A stretch of 64,000 nucleotides of DNA from Allomuricauda sp. CAU 1633 (lineage in GTDB: Bacteria > Bacteroidota > Bacteroidia > Flavobacteriales > Flavobacteriaceae): the NCBI RefSeq assembly GCF_017313225.1, contig NZ_JAFLNE010000002.1, forward strand, positions 310,001 through 374,000, in the 5' to 3' direction. The stretch's first letter is position 1. The number at the start of each line of letters is the position of its first letter. Shown in pieces: positions 40,461 through 51,556 of the stretch. The position numbers and the translations under genes are program-made. A model generated the notes under the pieces. The model was not told the DNA's origin. It did no database searches and saw only the letters and a program-made list of their open reading frames with translations.

Positions 40461-41165
40461 TTAATCTTGCAAAGCGAACACTTTTTTTAACAAATCTGTT
40501 GTTCTGGAAGAAATTTTAGTCCTGATTTCTTTCTCTTCCACCGCGATCATGGTGTAAACACCTTCCAATGCTTCATTGGTGGTATAGTCTGTTAAATCTG
40601 GATTTACATCGTTGGTGAGCGGCAAACTGTTGTAACGGGTTATAATGTTGCTCCATATTTGGTCCGCCCCAACCTTTTGGAACGAATTTTTAATGATCGG
40701 ATTGAATTTATCGTACAGTCTAGCCTTTGTGGACGACTCCAAATATTGTGTTGCAGCATTGTCATTCCCCAACAAAATTTGTCTCGCGTCATTAAATGTA
40801 ATTCCTTTAACAGCGTCAACAAAAATGGGAGTGGCCTCGCCAACAGCATCTTCGGCAGCCCTGTTGATGATTCTAAGTCCTTCATCAGCCAAATTTCCAA
40901 GGCCTACATCCCGAAGGGTCTTGTCCACCTTTTGTAGCTCTTCTGGAAGCAGAATTTTAACCAACTCATTTCTAAAGAATCCGTTTTCCAGGGCCAGTTT
41001 GTTCACCTGTTTTTCAATCCCCATATTCAAGGCTTCCCTGAGTCCTTGGGCAATTTCAGCATTTCCGATTCCAGTAGGTCCTTGGGGCAATTGGTTCACA
41101 ACTTGCTGCAGTTCTGTGCATCCAGCAAGCTGAAAAACCAATACGCATAGCAGTATTCGTTTCAT
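40461..41165 (-). CDS. DUF4197 domain lipoprotein
   Basis: The 234-residue product has a lipoprotein signal ending FQLAGC (Cys16), then a predominantly helical region with NAEIAQGLREALNMGIEKQVNKL, RIINRAAEDAV, GITFNDARQIL and LTDYTTNEALEGVYTMIAVEEKEIR, which is the DUF4197 pattern. It is probably anchored in the outer membrane facing the periplasm. Function is unknown. It has its own long 3' region and no partner genes, being separated from the beta-helix gene upstream by 122 bp. Confidence 0.9.
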   Translation of the reverse strand: MKRILLCVLVFQLAGCTELQQVVNQLPQGPTGIGNAEIAQGLREALNMGIEKQVNKLALENGFFRNELVKILLPEELQKVDKTLRDVGLGNLADEGLRIINRAAEDAVGEATPIFVDAVKGITFNDARQILLGNDNAATQYLESSTKARLYDKFNPIIKNSFQKVGADQIWSNIITRYNSLPLTNDVNPDLTDYTTNEALEGVYTMIAVEEKEIRTKISSRTTDLLKKVFALQD

Positions 41166-41287
41166 GGTAAATTTTTTATAGTTAGGGTGAAATTTACTAC
41201 GAAACCTTAAAACATCTTGGGATATACAATTTTAATTGCGGTCTTTTTTAAAATCCAATTGGATATTACTGGAAAATCATAGCTTGA

Positions 41288-43396
41288 TCAATTTGAGGCA
41301 GTATTACCCGATGAATTGTTCTCAAATGTGTTATTGGACTGTGATAGGCTGTTGCCTCCCTGAACAAAATCGATACCCCACCCGGCACTGTCTTTTATGG
41401 TACTGTTTTCAATGGTAAGGCTTCCTTCACAATGAATAACGATGTTTCCTTGGCCACCGGCATTGTACATTTGCTCTGCACCACCACCCGAAACAACACA
41501 GTAATTCATAAAATTTGTTCCTGTACTGGAGTTGATGCCTATTCCCAACCAAGTACCCTGACCTTCCGTAGTTCCCCTGAACAGTATTGGTTCATCTGAA
41601 GTCCCCTGGGCATTCAAAGAACCAGTGGTGGGAATACAATCCACTCCAGGACTTCCCAAGACCAGGCCTGCCCCAGTTTCAAACTCCAATATTGTTCCCG
41701 CTTCTATGGTAATGGCTTTTTCCACATAGGTTTCCCTTCCTGATTCCTCTGTTTCTATTCGGTAAGGGACTTCCAATTTTTTGATTAGGAGATCCGCTTC
41801 GGTAATAGCATCTCCTTCTACTTGAATGTAGGGTCTTCCGTTACCTTCGGCATAAGTTGATGCTCCATCCAATTGATCCACTTGAGGAAGATGCATCCAA
41901 ATCGGGGCCAATTCATTATTGATTAATGTATTCTCTTGAAAATCCTCCAGTAGGGCATCATCATCCAACATGTAAATGCCAAATCCACCACTGTCCGTTA
42001 TTTCTGAGTTTTGAATAGTCGCCCTGCTATCGCATTGTAAAGTAATATTGGCATTGAAGTCGGATGCATTGTATAACTTACTACTGCCTCCACCCGAGAT
42101 ATTGCAATAAATCAATTTGTTATTTGGGCTGGATGAGTTGAAACCGATTCCCAGCCAAGTGCCTTTCCCAGCTGTTACACCACGGAAGGTTATGGGATTT
42201 TCCATGGTTCCTGAAGCATCCAAAGATCCTGATGTGTTTGCGCAATCAGAAGATTGTTCTCCTAATCGAAACCCAGCTCCATTGGAAAATTCCAAGACAT
42301 TCCCTGCAGCGATTACCAACGCATTTTTGATGTTGTATTTTTTGCTTTCCACAAACCGATACGGAACGTTTAAGAAAGGCATGTTTACACCATCATCCTC
42401 AATTTCATTCTCGCGGACCTCCACATAATCATTTCCGTTACCCTGATAATCAGAATCATCATCCAAAGCTCCCAACTGATTGAAGAAAAGTCCAACCGGT
42501 GCATCATCATTGTCCGAAATCATATTATTGGAGAAAACCTCAAGATCGCTTTCATCGGTCACAAAAAGTCCATACCCGTCATTATCCATAATGGTACAGT
42601 TTACAATGGCGGCTTTGGAGTCTTCCTGTCTCGACAATTGTACGGCTCCTTTTTCTCCAGATTGACCTGAGGCTGAACGACCAGCATGCATTACGGTTAC
42701 ATATTCCAAACGATTTTCAGGATGGTTGGAACCGAAATAGACACCCTTCCACACCCCTTTGTTTTCAGATGTTCCGATAAACTTGATAGGGTCTGACTCG
42801 GTGCCGATGGCTTTTAAACCTCCTCCTTCACTGGTGAAAATCCCGCTATTGTCACCTTCAAAAGCTATAATTACTCCTGGTGCTATGGTCAATAGGGCGT
42901 TGTCCATTATCGAAATTTCACATTGTACCACGTAATCAATTTCATTCCCTGGAACCACATCTTCCCATGTAGTATTTTCAGTAATGGTACTTTGGTCGCA
43001 CAACGAAGCGTTTGCTGTTATTACAGTGAAGGATGGCCCATTTGCGGTTTCACCATCAACCATAACTGAAATAGGTCCCGAAGTGGCATTATCAGGTACA
43101 TTAACTACCAATTGCGTTGTTGAACTGGATGTAACAGTGGTGTTTGTACCATTGAACGAAACAGTATTTTCACTAGTGGTATTACTAAAATTGGTGCCGG
43201 TTATGGTGACTTCAGTACCTACCAACCCATTTGTAGGGGATATCCCAGTAACAGTAGGAGTGGTGTTTACAGGTTCATCATCTACTACAGGCTCGCTATC
43301 ACCGCTGGAACTACAACTCACTATAATAAAGCTAATTATAAAGCCCATCAATTTGCCAAGTCCAAACCTTCTCCTTTTTACTAATGAATTTTTCAT
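41288..43396 (-). CDS. Lipoprotein with IPT/TIG domain and parallel beta-helix
   Basis: The 702-residue product has a lipobox (FIIVSC, about residue 27) followed by SSSGDSEP. Residues about 40-125 are an IPT/TIG domain (TVTGISPTNGLVGTEVTITGTNFSN). The remainder has three similar passes of about 180 residues with TITENTTWE, GVWKGVYFGSN, GTWLGIGFNSS and PITFRGVTAGKG turns, typical of a right-handed beta-helix. It is likely surface-exposed and may bind a polysaccharide. I use ATG 43396; the open frame to 43507 has no signal peptide. It is directly downstream of a hybrid sensor/AraC gene. Confidence 0.87.
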   Translation of the reverse strand: MKNSLVKRRRFGLGKLMGFIISFIIVSCSSSGDSEPVVDDEPVNTTPTVTGISPTNGLVGTEVTITGTNFSNTTSENTVSFNGTNTTVTSSSTTQLVVNVPDNATSGPISVMVDGETANGPSFTVITANASLCDQSTITENTTWEDVVPGNEIDYVVQCEISIMDNALLTIAPGVIIAFEGDNSGIFTSEGGGLKAIGTESDPIKFIGTSENKGVWKGVYFGSNHPENRLEYVTVMHAGRSASGQSGEKGAVQLSRQEDSKAAIVNCTIMDNDGYGLFVTDESDLEVFSNNMISDNDDAPVGLFFNQLGALDDDSDYQGNGNDYVEVRENEIEDDGVNMPFLNVPYRFVESKKYNIKNALVIAAGNVLEFSNGAGFRLGEQSSDCANTSGSLDASGTMENPITFRGVTAGKGTWLGIGFNSSSPNNKLIYCNISGGGSSKLYNASDFNANITLQCDSRATIQNSEITDSGGFGIYMLDDDALLEDFQENTLINNELAPIWMHLPQVDQLDGASTYAEGNGRPYIQVEGDAITEADLLIKKLEVPYRIETEESGRETYVEKAITIEAGTILEFETGAGLVLGSPGVDCIPTTGSLNAQGTSDEPILFRGTTEGQGTWLGIGINSSTGTNFMNYCVVSGGGAEQMYNAGGQGNIVIHCEGSLTIENSTIKDSAGWGIDFVQGGNSLSQSNNTFENNSSGNTASN

Positions 43397-43529
43397 AATT
43401 ATAGTATTTGTTAAATGGAGGGGACTTTTTACTTCCTTACCAAAGCTATGGTGATGGAAGCTTTTTGACTGACAGTACAGTTCCAAAAAATAACACTGGG
43501 GTGCCAAATAATGTACTTACCCTTCAAAA

Positions 43530-46466
43530 TCAATAGGAAGATGGGGGTACACCGTACAGGTCTTTGAAGCATTTGGCAAAATAGGAAAGGTTGCTGAACC
43601 CTACTTGGTAGGCCACTTGAGTAACGGTATCTGCTTTTTGTGATAATAACTGAGCCGCACGTTTTAATCGAAAATTTCGGAGCAATTCCCCTGGGGATTC
43701 ATTGGTAAGTGCTTTTAATTTTCTATGGAGCTGTGTTTTGCTCAAGGCCAATTCTTGTTGCATTTGAGGTACTCCAAAATTACTGTCAGTATGATTTTCC
43801 TCCAACAGACTGATAACCTGCTCCAGGAACTTTCTATCCAGCGAAGTGATTGTAATTTTTTCCGGATTAACAGTAAGATGGCTACTTTTATAATGTTCCC
43901 ACAGACGTTCCCGTTGATGGATAAGATTATCCACTCTTGCCAACAGTTCCTTGGCATCAAAAGGTTTTGTTAAATACTCATCGGCACCAGTTTCCAGCCC
44001 TTCAATTTTGTTTTGGACACCTGCGCGGGCCGTTAACATGATGACGGGAATATGGCTGGTTTCCAAATTGGTCTTTAAAGTTTTGCACAGCTCCATACCA
44101 TCCATTTTGGGCATCATCAAATCGGTGATGAGCAGGTCAGGTATTTCTGAAGTTGCCATTTTTAATCCTTCCATCCCGTTTTCCGCCTCAAGGATTTGAT
44201 ACTTTTTAAAAAGTTGGTTTTTAATCAACTGGCGCATGTCATCATTGTCTTCAACAAGTAAAATTTTTGGGAGCTTTCGCAGATCTTTCTTTGGTAATTC
44301 AAAGGTTTTTCTTTTGGAGATGGATATGGGCTCACCGCGCTCGGCCAAGTGCTCTTGTATTTGGGGCGCCTTTATTTTTACAATAGGAATTTGTACCGTA
44401 AAATAGGTACCCTTGCCCACTTCACTGGAAACCGTAATCGTTCCATCCATTAATTCCACCAAATCTTTTGAAAGGGACAGCCCAATGCCTGAACCTTCTT
44501 GGTCTTTTGTAGGACTACTGTCCACTTGATAGAATCGGTCAAAAATAAAAGGTAATTTATCTTCAGCGATACCACGACCAGAATCAAAAACTTGAACGAC
44601 GAGTTCTTCTCCATTATGCGATACGTTTAAGGATACCAATTCACCATCATCACTGAATTTAAAGGCATTACTCAAGAGGTTGTATATGATTTTCTCCAAT
44701 TTATCACGATCAAACGCAGCCCATAAAGTTTCATGGGGGATTTCTACCCGGTAGTCCATGTTTCGCTGCGCCGCATGTGAATTAAAAGAGGATGCGGCAG
44801 TCCTCAAGCATTTAAAGACATCGCCTTCTGTGGATTTTAGCTGTAGTTTACCTTGATCTATTCTGGATAGATCTAACAGTTGGTTTACCAGTCCCAAAAC
44901 CTTGTTGGTATTGCGCCTGATCATTTTAACCTCTTCGACACTAAGTTTTTCCTCTGGGTTTTGCTCCAAATGTTCAATAGGATTCTTAATTAAGGTCAAT
45001 GGTGTTCTAAACTCGTGGGAAATGTTGGCAAAAAAGTTGGATTTCATATGATCCAACTCCTGAAGTTCTTTATTGGCCCTTTGCTTGATTCGATATTGAT
45101 TGTAAATAAGACCGGCCAGCAACAGAATAAATATGGCCAGTACAATAATGCCGTTTCTCTCGTTCTTCCTTTTGCTCAGTTGTAGGGCTTGTACCTCTTT
45201 CTCGGAGGCCAATAAAGATATTTCCCTGGTTTTTTGGTCGTTCTGATATTTGGCCTCTATTTCCTCTGCTAGATCTCGCTTTTCTATATTATAAAGACTA
45301 TCCCTTGCAGTTTGGTACTTAATGATGTAATCGTAGGCACTTTTATGGTTGGAATTAGCATGATAGACCTGGGCAAGTGTTTTATAACCATCCATGGCAG
45401 TAAGGTTTGCCCCAATCGCTTCTGCCACTTCAATCGCCTTTTTTGCGTATGTTTCCGAACTGTCCAACTTTTGTATACGTAAATATTCCAAGCCCAAGGA
45501 TTGACTGGCCATACCAATGTTAATGGAATCGGATATTCCTTTTGCAATTTGAAGGGATTGCTTGTAGTGTTGGATGGCCTCTTGTGATTGCCCTTTGTCT
45601 GAATAAATATTACCAATGTTCTGGTATACTTGGCTCATCTCTCGTTTTCTATCCATTTTTTCATAGCTCTTGAGCGCAAGATTGTACTGTTCAATAGCAT
45701 CGTTGTAATTGCCTAGATTCCTGTATACAATGCCCATGTTTTTGAGAACAAAGGTCCGTCCCGGCAAAAAATCAAATTTTTTGAAGAGACTGTCACTTTT
45801 CTTGTAGTAAGCAATGGCTTCCTCATAATTGTTTAATTTCTGATGGATAAGCCCAATATTTGCCATGTTTATTCCTGAATTTTTCTCATTTCCAATTTCG
45901 CTGTTCATTTGGGCCGCAAATGTGTAGGACTCCATGGCTTTTTTGTATTCCCCTTTTTCATTATAGATGTTTCCTAAATTATTGTAGGAACTGGCCATGC
46001 CTTCTCGATCACCAATTTCTTTGGCAAACTCAATATTGAGCCTGTGAAACTCTTCCGCTTTTTCTAAGTTCCCTTTGCTCAGATAGGCATTCCCCAAGCC
46101 AATCAGGGCAATAGCTTTGCCCGAATTATATTGGATACGATTGGAAATGGTCAAAGCATTTTGGTAAACTGATATTGAAGAATCATTACTTGACCTATTG
46201 TTGAGAAGATCTGCAAAACTGTTCAATGCCATTACATGATATTTCTTAGCGCTAATATTTGAAGCAATATCTATGGCCTTAAGAACATTTTCTTCGGCCT
46301 TTATCGGATTTTCATAGCGATAAGCATCGAATAGACCCAAAAGAAGATTGACCTTTAGAGAGTCTACTTTTTCTACTTGGAGCCTTTCCTCCAAACTGTC
46401 AATCTTTGATTGCGAATAGCCTGCAAAAAAGGATAGTAGTACAATGGATAACAGAAGTCTTGCCAT
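43530..46466 (-). CDS. Hybrid two-component sensor with TPR input and AraC output
   Basis: The 978-residue protein combines: a signal peptide (about 1-19), periplasmic TPR repeats (about 55-400), a coiled segment, one membrane helix (about 434-454), HisKA with ANISHEFRTPLTL (His near 483), HATPase with DSGRGIAEDKLPFIFDRF and GSGIGLSLSKDLV, a receiver starting KILLVEDNDDMRQ (about 733) with phospho-Asp in LLITDLMMPKMDG, and an AraC DNA-binding domain at the C-terminus (about 875-978). This is a HTCS-like one-protein pathway, but with TPRs instead of the usual two-component propeller. The target is probably the adjacent beta-helix lipoprotein, by position. Confidence 0.96.
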   Translation of the reverse strand: MARLLLSIVLLSFFAGYSQSKIDSLEERLQVEKVDSLKVNLLLGLFDAYRYENPIKAEENVLKAIDIASNISAKKYHVMALNSFADLLNNRSSNDSSISVYQNALTISNRIQYNSGKAIALIGLGNAYLSKGNLEKAEEFHRLNIEFAKEIGDREGMASSYNNLGNIYNEKGEYKKAMESYTFAAQMNSEIGNEKNSGINMANIGLIHQKLNNYEEAIAYYKKSDSLFKKFDFLPGRTFVLKNMGIVYRNLGNYNDAIEQYNLALKSYEKMDRKREMSQVYQNIGNIYSDKGQSQEAIQHYKQSLQIAKGISDSINIGMASQSLGLEYLRIQKLDSSETYAKKAIEVAEAIGANLTAMDGYKTLAQVYHANSNHKSAYDYIIKYQTARDSLYNIEKRDLAEEIEAKYQNDQKTREISLLASEKEVQALQLSKRKNERNGIIVLAIFILLLAGLIYNQYRIKQRANKELQELDHMKSNFFANISHEFRTPLTLIKNPIEHLEQNPEEKLSVEEVKMIRRNTNKVLGLVNQLLDLSRIDQGKLQLKSTEGDVFKCLRTAASSFNSHAAQRNMDYRVEIPHETLWAAFDRDKLEKIIYNLLSNAFKFSDDGELVSLNVSHNGEELVVQVFDSGRGIAEDKLPFIFDRFYQVDSSPTKDQEGSGIGLSLSKDLVELMDGTITVSSEVGKGTYFTVQIPIVKIKAPQIQEHLAERGEPISISKRKTFELPKKDLRKLPKILLVEDNDDMRQLIKNQLFKKYQILEAENGMEGLKMATSEIPDLLITDLMMPKMDGMELCKTLKTNLETSHIPVIMLTARAGVQNKIEGLETGADEYLTKPFDAKELLARVDNLIHQRERLWEHYKSSHLTVNPEKITITSLDRKFLEQVISLLEENHTDSNFGVPQMQQELALSKTQLHRKLKALTNESPGELLRNFRLKRAAQLLSQKADTVTQVAYQVGFSNLSYFAKCFKDLYGVPPSSY

Positions 46467-46576
46467 TGTTAAATTTAGGAATTATCGTCTGTATCACAAG
46501 TGATTACGGAGAAGTATTTACATTATTTTCTCTAGTTTGTCAGCGAAGTGGAAATGCGGTGGAAGTAGCAATGAAA

Positions 46577-47425
46577 TTAGGAGAAAATAACAGTCTTATT
46601 GTTGTAAACCATGGTTTTTCGGGCCACATGGAGTTGTACCGCCCGTGAAAGCACAATTCGTTCCAAATCCCTTCCTTTGGCAATAAAATCCGTAATGGAA
46701 TGCGAGTGCGAAACTGCGGTCACGTCCTGTTCAATAATAGGCCCAGCATCCAATTCCGAAGTGACATAATGGCTGGTGGCTCCAATGATTTTCACCCCTC
46801 GTTCAAACGCAGCATGATAGGGCTTTGCCCCCACAAAAGCAGGAAGAAAGGAATGGTGAATATTGATGATTTTCTGCGGATATACATCAATCAATTTTGG
46901 AGACACAATCTGCATATATCGAGCGAGCACAATAAAATCCACTTCGTGCTTTTTGAGCAATTCCAGTTGTTTGCTTTCGGCTTCTTCTTTGGTTTGCTTG
47001 GTCACCGGCACATGGTAAAACGGAATCTGAAACTGTTCTGCTACATATTCCAAATCTCGGTGATTGCTCAAAATAAACGGAATGTCCACAGATAGTTCCT
47101 CAGAATTGTATCGACTTAAAAGGTCATACAAACAATGGTTGTATTTGGACACGAAAATGGCCATTTTTGGTTTGTAGGCCCCCAAATAAATGTCCCACTC
47201 CATGTGAAATTTTAAGGCGAGTTCCTGCTCGAAACCCTTTTTAAATTCCTCCAAAGAAACTTCCTTTTCAAACTCACTTTCCAACCGCATAAAAAAGACT
47301 CCGGCCTGTTTGTCCACATGTTGATCTAAATAAACCACGTTGCCCACTTGCTGATGCACAAAAGTGGTGACGGATCGTATAATGCCAGATTGGTCTGGGC
47401 AATGGATAAGAATAGTTAGCTTCAT
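46577..47425 (-). CDS. purU: Formyltetrahydrofolate deformylase
   Basis: PurU releases formate from 10-formyl-tetrahydrofolate and so feeds purine synthesis. The 282-residue protein has an N-terminal ACT domain (about 1-75, TILIHCPDQSGIIRSVTTFVHQ) and a formyltransferase-like domain with HHSFLPAFVGAKPYHAAFERGVKIIGATSHYVT, plus LDAGPIIEQDV. These are family signatures. I start at ATG 47425; the frame is open to 47674 but only through the icmF region and gives no sensible protein. It is divergent from icmF. Confidence 0.95.
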   Translation of the reverse strand: MKLTILIHCPDQSGIIRSVTTFVHQQVGNVVYLDQHVDKQAGVFFMRLESEFEKEVSLEEFKKGFEQELALKFHMEWDIYLGAYKPKMAIFVSKYNHCLYDLLSRYNSEELSVDIPFILSNHRDLEYVAEQFQIPFYHVPVTKQTKEEAESKQLELLKKHEVDFIVLARYMQIVSPKLIDVYPQKIINIHHSFLPAFVGAKPYHAAFERGVKIIGATSHYVTSELDAGPIIEQDVTAVSHSHSITDFIAKGRDLERIVLSRAVQLHVARKTMVYNNKTVIFS

Positions 47426-47567
47426 GATGCAATTTTGGCCGAGTAAAATTAGGGTATTCAAAAAAGGATGGCCAAGCTTTTTCAATTTTTTGTAATATCC
47501 TGAACAAAATCTAATTTGACTTGCATTTTCTGTAAATTGCAGGGCGAAAACAGACCTTTTATTGCAA

Positions 47568-50500
47568 ATGGAACAACAGAAGCCCCACAAGCCTAAGTAT
47601 AAAATCAGAATAGTGACAGCAGCCTCCCTTTTCGATGGGCATGATGCCGCCATTAATATTATGAGGCGTATCATTCAGGCCACAGGTGTTGAGGTGATTC
47701 ACTTGGGGCATGATAGAAGTGTTGCCGAGGTGGTGGATTGTGCCATTCAAGAAGATGCCAATGCCATCGCTATGACTTCCTACCAAGGTGGACATAACGA
47801 GTATTTTAGATATATGTTCGATTTGCTTCAGGAAAGGGGCGCAGGGCACATCAAAATTTTTGGTGGAGGTGGAGGTGTAATCCTGCCAGAAGAAATCAAG
47901 GAATTGATGGATTATGGCATCGAACGGATTTATTCTCCAGATGATGGCAGGCAAATGGGGTTGCAGGGAATGATCAATGATTTGGTAGAGCGATGCGATA
48001 CAGCAGTGCCCGATTTGCAAATCCCAAAAGGTGAAAAATTGGAAGGTTTGTTGAGTGATAAAGATTCAAACACCATTGCTCGATTGATTTCCCTCGCCGA
48101 AAATCGTCATACAGAATTTGAAAAATATCAAGATGGAATTCAAAATTCCCAAAGCACTATTCCCGTGCTCGGCATTACAGGTACTGGAGGTGCCGGAAAA
48201 TCCAGTTTGGTAGACGAACTGGTGCGCCGATTTTTGATTGATTTTCCCGAAAAGCATATAGGGATTATCTCTGTGGACCCTTCCAAACGAAAAACAGGTG
48301 GGGCGTTGTTGGGGGACCGAATCAGGATGAACTCCATCAACAATGAGCGGGTGTACATGCGCTCCTTGGCTACCCGCCAATCCAATTTGGCCTTGTCCAA
48401 ACATGTTTCGGAAGCCGTGCAAGTGCTCAAAGCGGCACAATACGACTTAATTATTTTGGAAACCTCGGGAATAGGACAATCCGATACTGAAATCTTGGAA
48501 CATAGCGATGTGTCTCTTTATGTAATGACCCCCGAGTTTGGTGCAGCTACCCAACTGGAGAAAATTGATATGCTGGATTTTGCAGATTTGGTAGCTATCA
48601 ATAAGTTCGATAAGAGAGGGGCGTTGGATGCACTTCGGGATGTGAAAAAGCAATATGCCCGAAATCATGGATTGTGGCATGCTTCGGAGGATGAGTTGCC
48701 CATTTATGGGACCATCGCATCCCAATTCAACGACCCAGGAATGAACAATCTCTACAAAAAAGTCATGGATACCTTGGTTGAAAAAGCAGATTCCAAATTG
48801 GTATCCACTTTAAAGGTGAGTAAGGAAATGGCGGAGAAGATCTACGTGATTCCACCATCACGGACCCGTTATTTATCCGAAATCGCCGAAAACAACAGGT
48901 CGTATGACGCTAAGGCCGAAGAGCAATCCAAAGTAGCACAACAACTTTATGGTATTTTCTTGACACTAACTTCCATTTTAGGAATGGAAGCTGAAAAAGC
49001 TGAAGAACATTTTTTGGATAAATCTGGTTTAAAGGAGAATGAAGTTCTTTCCAAAATCAAAAGTGTCAATGAAAAAGAGTTGGTGGGTCTACTGGTCAAA
49101 GAATTTGATAAAATCAAAATGAATTTGCTGCCCCAGCATTGGGGCATCCTTTTAAAATGGAAAGAAAAAGTAAATCGATACAAGTCTGATGTGTATTCTT
49201 TCAAGGTGCGGGATCGTGAAGTTAACATAAAAACGCATACGGAATCCTTATCCCACAGCCAAATTCCTAAGGTGGCCTTGCCCAAATACAAAGCGTGGGG
49301 CGATATTCTTCAATGGATATTACAAGAAAATGTACCAGGGGAGTTTCCCTATACCGCTGGATTATACCCGTTCAAAAGGGAAGGGGAGGACCCCACACGA
49401 ATGTTTGCTGGTGAAGGAGGTCCTGAACGTACCAATAGACGGTTTCACTACGTGAGTTTAGACATGCCTGCAAAGCGATTGTCCACAGCATTCGATTCGG
49501 TGACCCTTTATGGCAATGACCCGGACCACAGACCGGATATTTATGGTAAAATTGGAAATGCAGGAGTTTCCATTTGCTGTTTGGATGACGCCAAAAAACT
49601 GTATTCCGGTTTTGATCTCAGCAATCCCATGACTTCGGTGAGTATGACCATTAATGGTCCGGCACCGATGCTGCTGGCTTTTTTTATGAATGCGGCCATT
49701 GACCAGAATTGTGAGAAATACATTCAAGAAAATGGGTTGGAAAATGAGGTGAAAAAGAAAATCGAAGCACTATATCAAAAGAAAGGGGTTCCACGTCCCA
49801 CCTATTTTGGAAAACTTCCCGAAGGGAATAATGGCTTAGGTCTTATGCTTTTGGGGGTAACTGGAGGCCAAGTGTTGCCCAAGGGAGTATATGCCAAAAT
49901 AAAGGAAGAAACCTTAAAGCAAGTTCGGGGAACGGTCCAGGCCGATATTTTAAAAGAGGACCAAGCTCAAAACACTTGTATTTTTTCCACGGAATTTGCA
50001 CTGAAGTTGATGGGTGACGTGCAAGAATATTTTATTGAGCAGCAGGTTCGGAATTTCTACTCGGTTTCCATATCAGGCTATCACATTGCAGAAGCTGGAG
50101 CCAATCCCATTACGCAATTGGCATTTACCCTTTCCAATGGTTTTACTTATGTGGAGTATTATCTGAGTCGAGGGATGGATATCAACAAATTTGGTCCCAA
50201 TCTGTCCTTCTTTTTTTCCAATGGAGTTGACCCAGAATACGCCGTAATTGGAAGGGTGGCAAGGCGAATTTGGGCCAAGGCCTTAAAAGAAAAATACGGA
50301 GCAGACCCACGAGCACAAATGTTAAAATATCACATTCAGACCTCGGGGAGGAGCCTACATGCGCAAGAAATTGACTTTAATGACATCCGAACCACTTTGC
50401 AGGCACTTTATGCCATTTACGACAATTGCAATTCCTTGCACACCAATGCCTATGATGAGGCCATTACCACGCCCACGGAAGAATCAGTGCGGAGGGCTAT

Positions 50501-51026
50501 GGCTATTCAGTTGATCATTAATAAGGAATTGGGATTGGCCAAAAATGAAAACCCCTTGCAGGGCTCGTTCATCATTGAGGAGCTTACCGATTTGGTAGAA
50601 GAGGCGGTTTTATTGGAGTTTGACCGAATCACGGAGCGAGGTGGCGTATTGGGCGCCATGGAAACCATGTATCAGCGCTCCAAAATTCAGGAAGAAAGTT
50701 TGCATTATGAAACCTTAAAACATTCAGGGGATTATCCCATTATCGGGGTAAACACCTTTTTGAGTTCCAAAGGTTCTCCCACAATTTTACCTGCTGAGGT
50801 GATCAGGGCCACGGAGCAGGAAAAGAAAAATCAAATTAAGACCTTGCAAAATTTGCATCAACGGGAAAAAGATGCAGCCGAAAAACAGCTGAAGGAATTG
50901 CAGCAGACAGCCATCAACAATGAAAATATCTTTGAGAAATTGATGGAAGTGGCCAAACATTGCTCATTGGGACAAATCACCAAAGCCCTCTTCGAGGTTG
51001 GAGGTCAGTACAGAAGAAATATGTAG
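47568..51026 (+). CDS. icmF: Fused isobutyryl-CoA mutase (IcmF): B12-binding, G-protein and mutase domains
   Basis: The 1152-residue protein starts with a B12-binding domain (about 12-145; [14 protein letters not shown] and HLGHD, with the DxH ligand). A MeaB-like GTPase chaperone follows (about 180-410; Walker [30 protein letters not shown]). The catalytic mutase TIM-barrel is at about 560-1110, with [40 protein letters not shown] and [11 protein letters not shown]. This domain order defines IcmF, which interconverts isobutyryl-CoA and n-butyryl-CoA, and some members act on other acyl-CoAs. The ATG at 47568 is preferred over TTG 47562. It is divergent from purU. Confidence 0.93.
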   Translation: MEQQKPHKPKYKIRIVTAASLFDGHDAAINIMRRIIQATGVEVIHLGHDRSVAEVVDCAIQEDANAIAMTSYQGGHNEYFRYMFDLLQERGAGHIKIFGGGGGVILPEEIKELMDYGIERIYSPDDGRQMGLQGMINDLVERCDTAVPDLQIPKGEKLEGLLSDKDSNTIARLISLAENRHTEFEKYQDGIQNSQSTIPVLGITGTGGAGKSSLVDELVRRFLIDFPEKHIGIISVDPSKRKTGGALLGDRIRMNSINNERVYMRSLATRQSNLALSKHVSEAVQVLKAAQYDLIILETSGIGQSDTEILEHSDVSLYVMTPEFGAATQLEKIDMLDFADLVAINKFDKRGALDALRDVKKQYARNHGLWHASEDELPIYGTIASQFNDPGMNNLYKKVMDTLVEKADSKLVSTLKVSKEMAEKIYVIPPSRTRYLSEIAENNRSYDAKAEEQSKVAQQLYGIFLTLTSILGMEAEKAEEHFLDKSGLKENEVLSKIKSVNEKELVGLLVKEFDKIKMNLLPQHWGILLKWKEKVNRYKSDVYSFKVRDREVNIKTHTESLSHSQIPKVALPKYKAWGDILQWILQENVPGEFPYTAGLYPFKREGEDPTRMFAGEGGPERTNRRFHYVSLDMPAKRLSTAFDSVTLYGNDPDHRPDIYGKIGNAGVSICCLDDAKKLYSGFDLSNPMTSVSMTINGPAPMLLAFFMNAAIDQNCEKYIQENGLENEVKKKIEALYQKKGVPRPTYFGKLPEGNNGLGLMLLGVTGGQVLPKGVYAKIKEETLKQVRGTVQADILKEDQAQNTCIFSTEFALKLMGDVQEYFIEQQVRNFYSVSISGYHIAEAGANPITQLAFTLSNGFTYVEYYLSRGMDINKFGPNLSFFFSNGVDPEYAVIGRVARRIWAKALKEKYGADPRAQMLKYHIQTSGRSLHAQEIDFNDIRTTLQALYAIYDNCNSLHTNAYDEAITTPTEESVRRAMAIQLIINKELGLAKNENPLQGSFIIEELTDLVEEAVLLEFDRITERGGVLGAMETMYQRSKIQEESLHYETLKHSGDYPIIGVNTFLSSKGSPTILPAEVIRATEQEKKNQIKTLQNLHQREKDAAEKQLKELQQTAINNENIFEKLMEVAKHCSLGQITKALFEVGGQYRRNM

Positions 51027-51032
51027 AAGGGG

Positions 51033-51434
51033 TTAGTCGTTTCTGTTGTGAAAGGACTTTCTCCATTTTTTAAAAGAGGTTCTAAAGATTTTGATTTCCC
51101 TACGGAGGAGGTTGAGATATTCCTTCTCCTTAACACCATCACGTTCCAAGCCATTGCAATAGGCCAGAATATTTCGTGTCATAATGTTGATGAAAGTTAA
51201 ACTTCTCATTCGTACGGAGTAGGAATTGCTTAAGGCCGCTTGCTCCACCTCTTTAGTAATCAAGGAAGCATCATTGAGCAATGATGCAGTGATGTCATCA
51301 CGAAAACTATCAATTTTTCGCCAGGACAATTTTTCCCGGTTATGTGAGAAATAAGAGGCCACGGCTTCGCTCATGTCTCGAAGAGCCAACGATTTGCGGT
51401 ACACAACCAAGGAATTAAGAGAGTTTCTCTCCAT
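51033..51434 (-). CDS. Helical protein, four-helix-bundle-like, unknown function
   Basis: The 133-residue product has a basic helical composition: MERNSLNSLVVYRKSLALRDM, a SFRDDITASLLNDASLITKEVEQAA helix and a C-terminal Lys/Arg-rich helix. This resembles four-helix-bundle proteins of the 23S-rRNA-intervening-sequence group, but the match is weak and I name no family. It converges on icmF with a 6-bp gap and diverges from an Lrp/AsnC regulator, which may control it. Confidence 0.7.
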   Translation of the reverse strand: MERNSLNSLVVYRKSLALRDMSEAVASYFSHNREKLSWRKIDSFRDDITASLLNDASLITKEVEQAALSNSYSVRMRSLTFINIMTRNILAYCNGLERDGVKEKEYLNLLRREIKIFRTSFKKWRKSFHNRND

Positions 51435-51469
51435 GATTTCAAAGCAATTTTGAATTATAAAATTACATA

Positions 51470-51485
51470 CGAAATCAAAATTTCG
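51470..51485. promoter_or_regulatory. CGAAAT-CAAA-ATTTCG inverted repeat, candidate Lrp site
   Basis: CGAAAT (51470-51475), spacer CAAA and ATTTCG (51480-51485) form a 6-bp perfect dyad in the divergent region between the helical protein and the Lrp/AsnC gene. Confidence 0.4.
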
Positions 51486-51556
51486 ACTTTAGTTTTAAAA
51501 TTAAAAAATAGATTATACCTTTAAATATAAATTTTTATGAAGTTATTTCCTTTAAT

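Noticed and set aside
47426..47674. N-terminal extension of purU
   Set aside because: Would run into icmF on the other strand and adds no domain; the ACT domain starts at the ATG at 47425.
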